A model generated the notes under the pieces. The model saw only the letters and a program-made list of their open reading frames with translations. It ran no database searches and had not been told where the DNA came from. A DNA stretch of 64,000 nucleotides from Chlorocebus sabaeus (taxonomy: Eukaryota; Chordata; Mammalia; Primates; Cercopithecidae), in the NCBI RefSeq assembly GCF_047675955.1, contig NC_132910.1, positions 116,667,143 through 116,731,142 on the forward strand, written 5' to 3'. A program made the translations under genes and the position numbers. Shown piece by piece: positions 61,336 to 64,000 of the stretch. Numbering within the stretch: position 1 is the stretch's first letter; each line of letters starts with the position of its first letter.

Positions 61336-62002
61336 TTTGGATACTGAGTTGTAAAACATAAAATTTCTCTAATATTTTTAGAGAAATTATATAGGAAATA
61401 TATTTGAAATTATATAGGAATAATATTTGGAATAATATTTGGAAAATTTATATATCTATATCATTTTTGTGAAAACCCCAGAAGGCAATTTTAATTTTAG
61501 TTGATTTAAACATGTTTGAATTATGCCTGTAAGAAACTTGATATATGTAAAGGATTATTTCAGTTCTCATTTAACAATTTTTAAAATTAAAATTTCAAAA
61601 TTCTTTATGGTATCTTGGTAAAATTTTAATCTGTGTATTATTTTGGAAAAAATTGCAAGGTTAGAAAGTTAAAATTTCTTTCTGTAATTATATGAATAGC
61701 TAAAATATTTATTTCATGTCATGCTTTTGATTTCATTGCATTCTACCTTTTTAGTATTTTTATTTTCTTCTATCCTGTGGAAATACAATATGTATTCCTT
61801 TCTGGTATTGAATACACATATATATTATAGACTTAAGACTTTTTACTGTGACTTTTTACTTTGCCCAATTTACTTTTTTTCCAACTTTTTACTATGACTA
61901 GTTTTAAATATATCGAAATATTTCTACCTCTTAGATTGTAGAATAGTGGTATTCTTCCTAGATTCAGCAGTTTTTAATAGTTTATTATTTTCACAGAATG
62001 GG

Positions 62003-62030
62003 AGTGTATGTGTATGTGTATGTGTGTGGG
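62003..62030. repeat. TG-rich microsatellite
   Basis: GTGTATGTGTATGTGTATG-type tract, about 28 bp. Confidence 0.75.
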
Positions 62031-63389
62031 CATACATGCATAAGTGTATTTAAAACAAATTTGAAGTCAACTGCAGAAAACACACTTTAATATTATTAGG
62101 TAGCCTAGCGTGCACTTTGTAATAATAAAGATATTATTCTATATAATCAAAATACCATTATCAGATATAAACCTTTATTTAAAATAGGAAGTATATAAGA
62201 GAAAGCCTAAGGAATTCACCTAAAATAATAACACATACTATTTAAAAAGAGTGTGCTTTGGTGTTTGTTATGCATACGGACAATCTTTTCTGAAACATAT
62301 GTCAGTATGGGTGCTAATATTGCTGTGCAGTGTCATCACAGGTAGTGCGTCCATGTGGATTATGTTTATTGGCCAAATCTCCAGTTGCTGTATCACCTGT
62401 AACACTGTCACAGAGGCAATGCGGTCCGGACAGTAGAGCAATGATGCAACAATAAAATGCTAGATTTATTATAAGTTGCATTTCCAACTTTTATTAAAAT
62501 TTTCATTAGCTGTAAGCTTTAGATCCCCTTCTTTGACCTCCCTCCTCCCATTATTTTGAAGACATTAATTCTCTATGATTTTAAATTTTTAAAATGTTAT
62601 TTAATTTTTATTTATTGTTGAACTCTCACACCATAATAATTGGAAGAAAAATAGTGCTAGTTTAGACATAGAATAAAACAGATCATACTGATAATAATAA
62701 AAATGTGTATTCTAAATTTTTCTGTGGAAGGTACATGTTTGAAAGTTCAATAGTAACTTGCACTATTCAGCTGAATTTCAAACAATGTAATATAAATATA
62801 GTTGTTACATAATGGTCATTTCAAACATCATTGATGCCATCATACTTTTAAAATGTTTCTCCTAATTGCTTAGGAATGAGTGTGTTTAAGTATTACCTCA
62901 TCTTTCTAAAATGTGCAATGAAAAAATTTCAAAAATGTTTCTCAGATGCACAGCAAAAATGTGGCCATGTAATGCAAGTAATTAAGTAGATTATTAGTCA
63001 GTGAACAAGCACTCTTAACTTATCTGCCTTATAAGGACTTGTTTGATTTTTCCTTTAAGAGGTTTATATAGCGATAGATTTTATCATTATATTTTAGCTT
63101 CAGTCTAGGTAATGAGGTTCAGTACTAATTTTAAATGAAAAATAGATATTGGAAGGAAATAGTTCAAGTGATTTACAAATAGTTTGTTGTCTTCATGGAA
63201 TTATGGCTTTCTTTGTCTTAGCCCAAAGATACTCTATGAACCATAGACAGTCCTTGTTACTGCAAATTCATAGGCACTTGTTAAGATGTCATTAGTGGGT
63301 ATATTGGTTGTTTGCTCAATGAAAACTTTTTCTTATTTGTCTAATAAAAGTTCAAGAAGAATAGAGAAAATAGGTGACAAAACTGAGAG

Positions 63390-63480
63390 TAGCATTTTAT
63401 GAAAGCCCTGGAACGAGAATCTGGAGACTTGAATTTTTGCCAAATGCTCTGCTTTCTAACTTATGACAGGAATCTACCTT
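63390..63480. repeat. Possible MIR fragment
   Basis: AAGCCCTGGAACGAGAATCTGGAGACTTG resembles one end of MIR. Very diverged. Confidence 0.4.
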
Positions 63481-64000
63481 TTCCAGGTTTTGTTGGTAAA
63501 ACTGCAAGAACACACATTTTCTTATTCCTACCATTTCCTACTCCTTTTGCAGTACAGACTTTTTTACACTCTGTTTTTTATAAATTTTTCAGATTACACA
63601 GTGTAACAATATATTTTGCAGCTGAACATTCGTTTGGATTCCTGTGGCTTTTTCCAAATTATGTTTTTGATTTCTATAAATTCAACTAAAATTTCAAAAT
63701 GTAGTTGAATATATTGTTAAAATGTGATATACTTTAAAAAGTTTTTGAAATTCCTGGAAGCTTTGGAAGAAAACGTGCATTACACATTTGCTCTTCTAAT
63801 GTTTTTATTTCCATTTGCTGATTTGGCCTCCAAAAATATTCAGTTTGCATTGGGGAAATAGCTGGCATGCAATCAACAGGGCAGAACAACTTGCTGTCAT
63901 TCTATATAGCACTATGTGATGTCAAGGTCACAGTAAAGAAAAATGTTTCAAATTATCAATAGATGACTCAAATGTCATGATGTCCAAATAAAGTCATTTA

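Larger units (their letters stand above)
60889..64000 (+). other. TLL1: TLL1 intron 2 (5' part)
   Basis: AT-rich sequence follows the exon donor to the window end. It holds a MIR-like stretch near 61.1-61.3 kb and a short TG-rich microsatellite near 62.0 kb. No second exon with the astacin-domain sequence is seen. Confidence 0.75.

Noticed and set aside
60889..64000. A following TLL1 exon (continuation of the propeptide/astacin domain)
   Set aside because: No splice-bounded frame with the expected Gly-rich start or astacin zinc-binding motif was seen in the last 3.1 kb.
1..64000. CRISPR array, tRNA, rRNA, snRNA or other RNA genes
   Set aside because: No regularly spaced repeats, cloverleaf with intact A/B boxes, or known small nuclear RNA sequence was recognised. 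Tandem patterns are microsatellites or Alu/L1 tails.

Overview
This is mammalian nuclear DNA from a primate. It is an AT-rich, intron-dominated interval packed with Alu, L1, MaLR/ERV LTR, Tigger and MIR repeats. Several young Alu copies (at 17.4, 27.9 and 47.7 kb) carry variants I associate with Old World monkey AluY derivatives. Two L1 3' ends share an 18-bp tandem duplication that also looks lineage-specific. My best guess is therefore a cercopithecid such as a macaque, baboon or guenon rather than human. That assignment is inference from recalled consensus sequences.

The only protein-coding sequence I can defend is one internal exon at 60778-60888 on the + strand. It has an intact 3' splice site (polypyrimidine tract plus TAG) and 5' splice site (CAG|GTATGG). 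It encodes 36 complete codons beginning VFWGDIALDDEDL, recognisable as the early propeptide of TLL1 (tolloid-like 1, an astacin/BMP1-family metalloprotease). Exon 1 (signal peptide) is not in the window, so bases 1-60777 are read as part of a very long intron 1 and bases 60889-64000 as the start of intron 2.

Layout. 0-5 kb: unique intron, then a near full-length but dead Tigger1-type DNA transposon (2167-4890) with an AluY inserted in its left terminal repeat. 5-12.4 kb: mostly unique, with small old DNA-transposon and MIR relics, one Alu, and an unexplained GC-richer stretch at 11.58-12.45 kb. 12.4-22 kb: Alus, old LINE-like sequence, MIR and L2. 22.9-25.8 kb: a cluster of four LTR relics ending in a solo THE1-type LTR with a perfect 5-bp target duplication. 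25.8-27.2 kb: L1 ORF2 relic. 27.9 kb: young Alu. 30.8-35.6 kb: a decayed sense L1 split by a ~1.07-kb antisense ERVK-class LTR. 36-37.6 kb: two Alus. 40.3 kb: a tiny young L1 insertion. 41.3-45.1 kb: an antisense ancient ERVL-like relic with an LTR. 45.5-50 kb: Alus, a hAT element, an MST-type LTR and old L1. 53.9-55.0 kb: L1 nested in L1, which produces the longest open frame in the window (226 codons). 55-64 kb: mostly unique intron around the TLL1 exon.

I found no RNA gene, CRISPR array, operon or intact mobile element. Apart from the TLL1 exon, the open reading frames I examined are repeat-derived or look like chance frames in AT-rich DNA. I see no convincing undescribed system. The best leads are the nested insertions, the two unclassified GC-rich patches and the lineage-informative variants.
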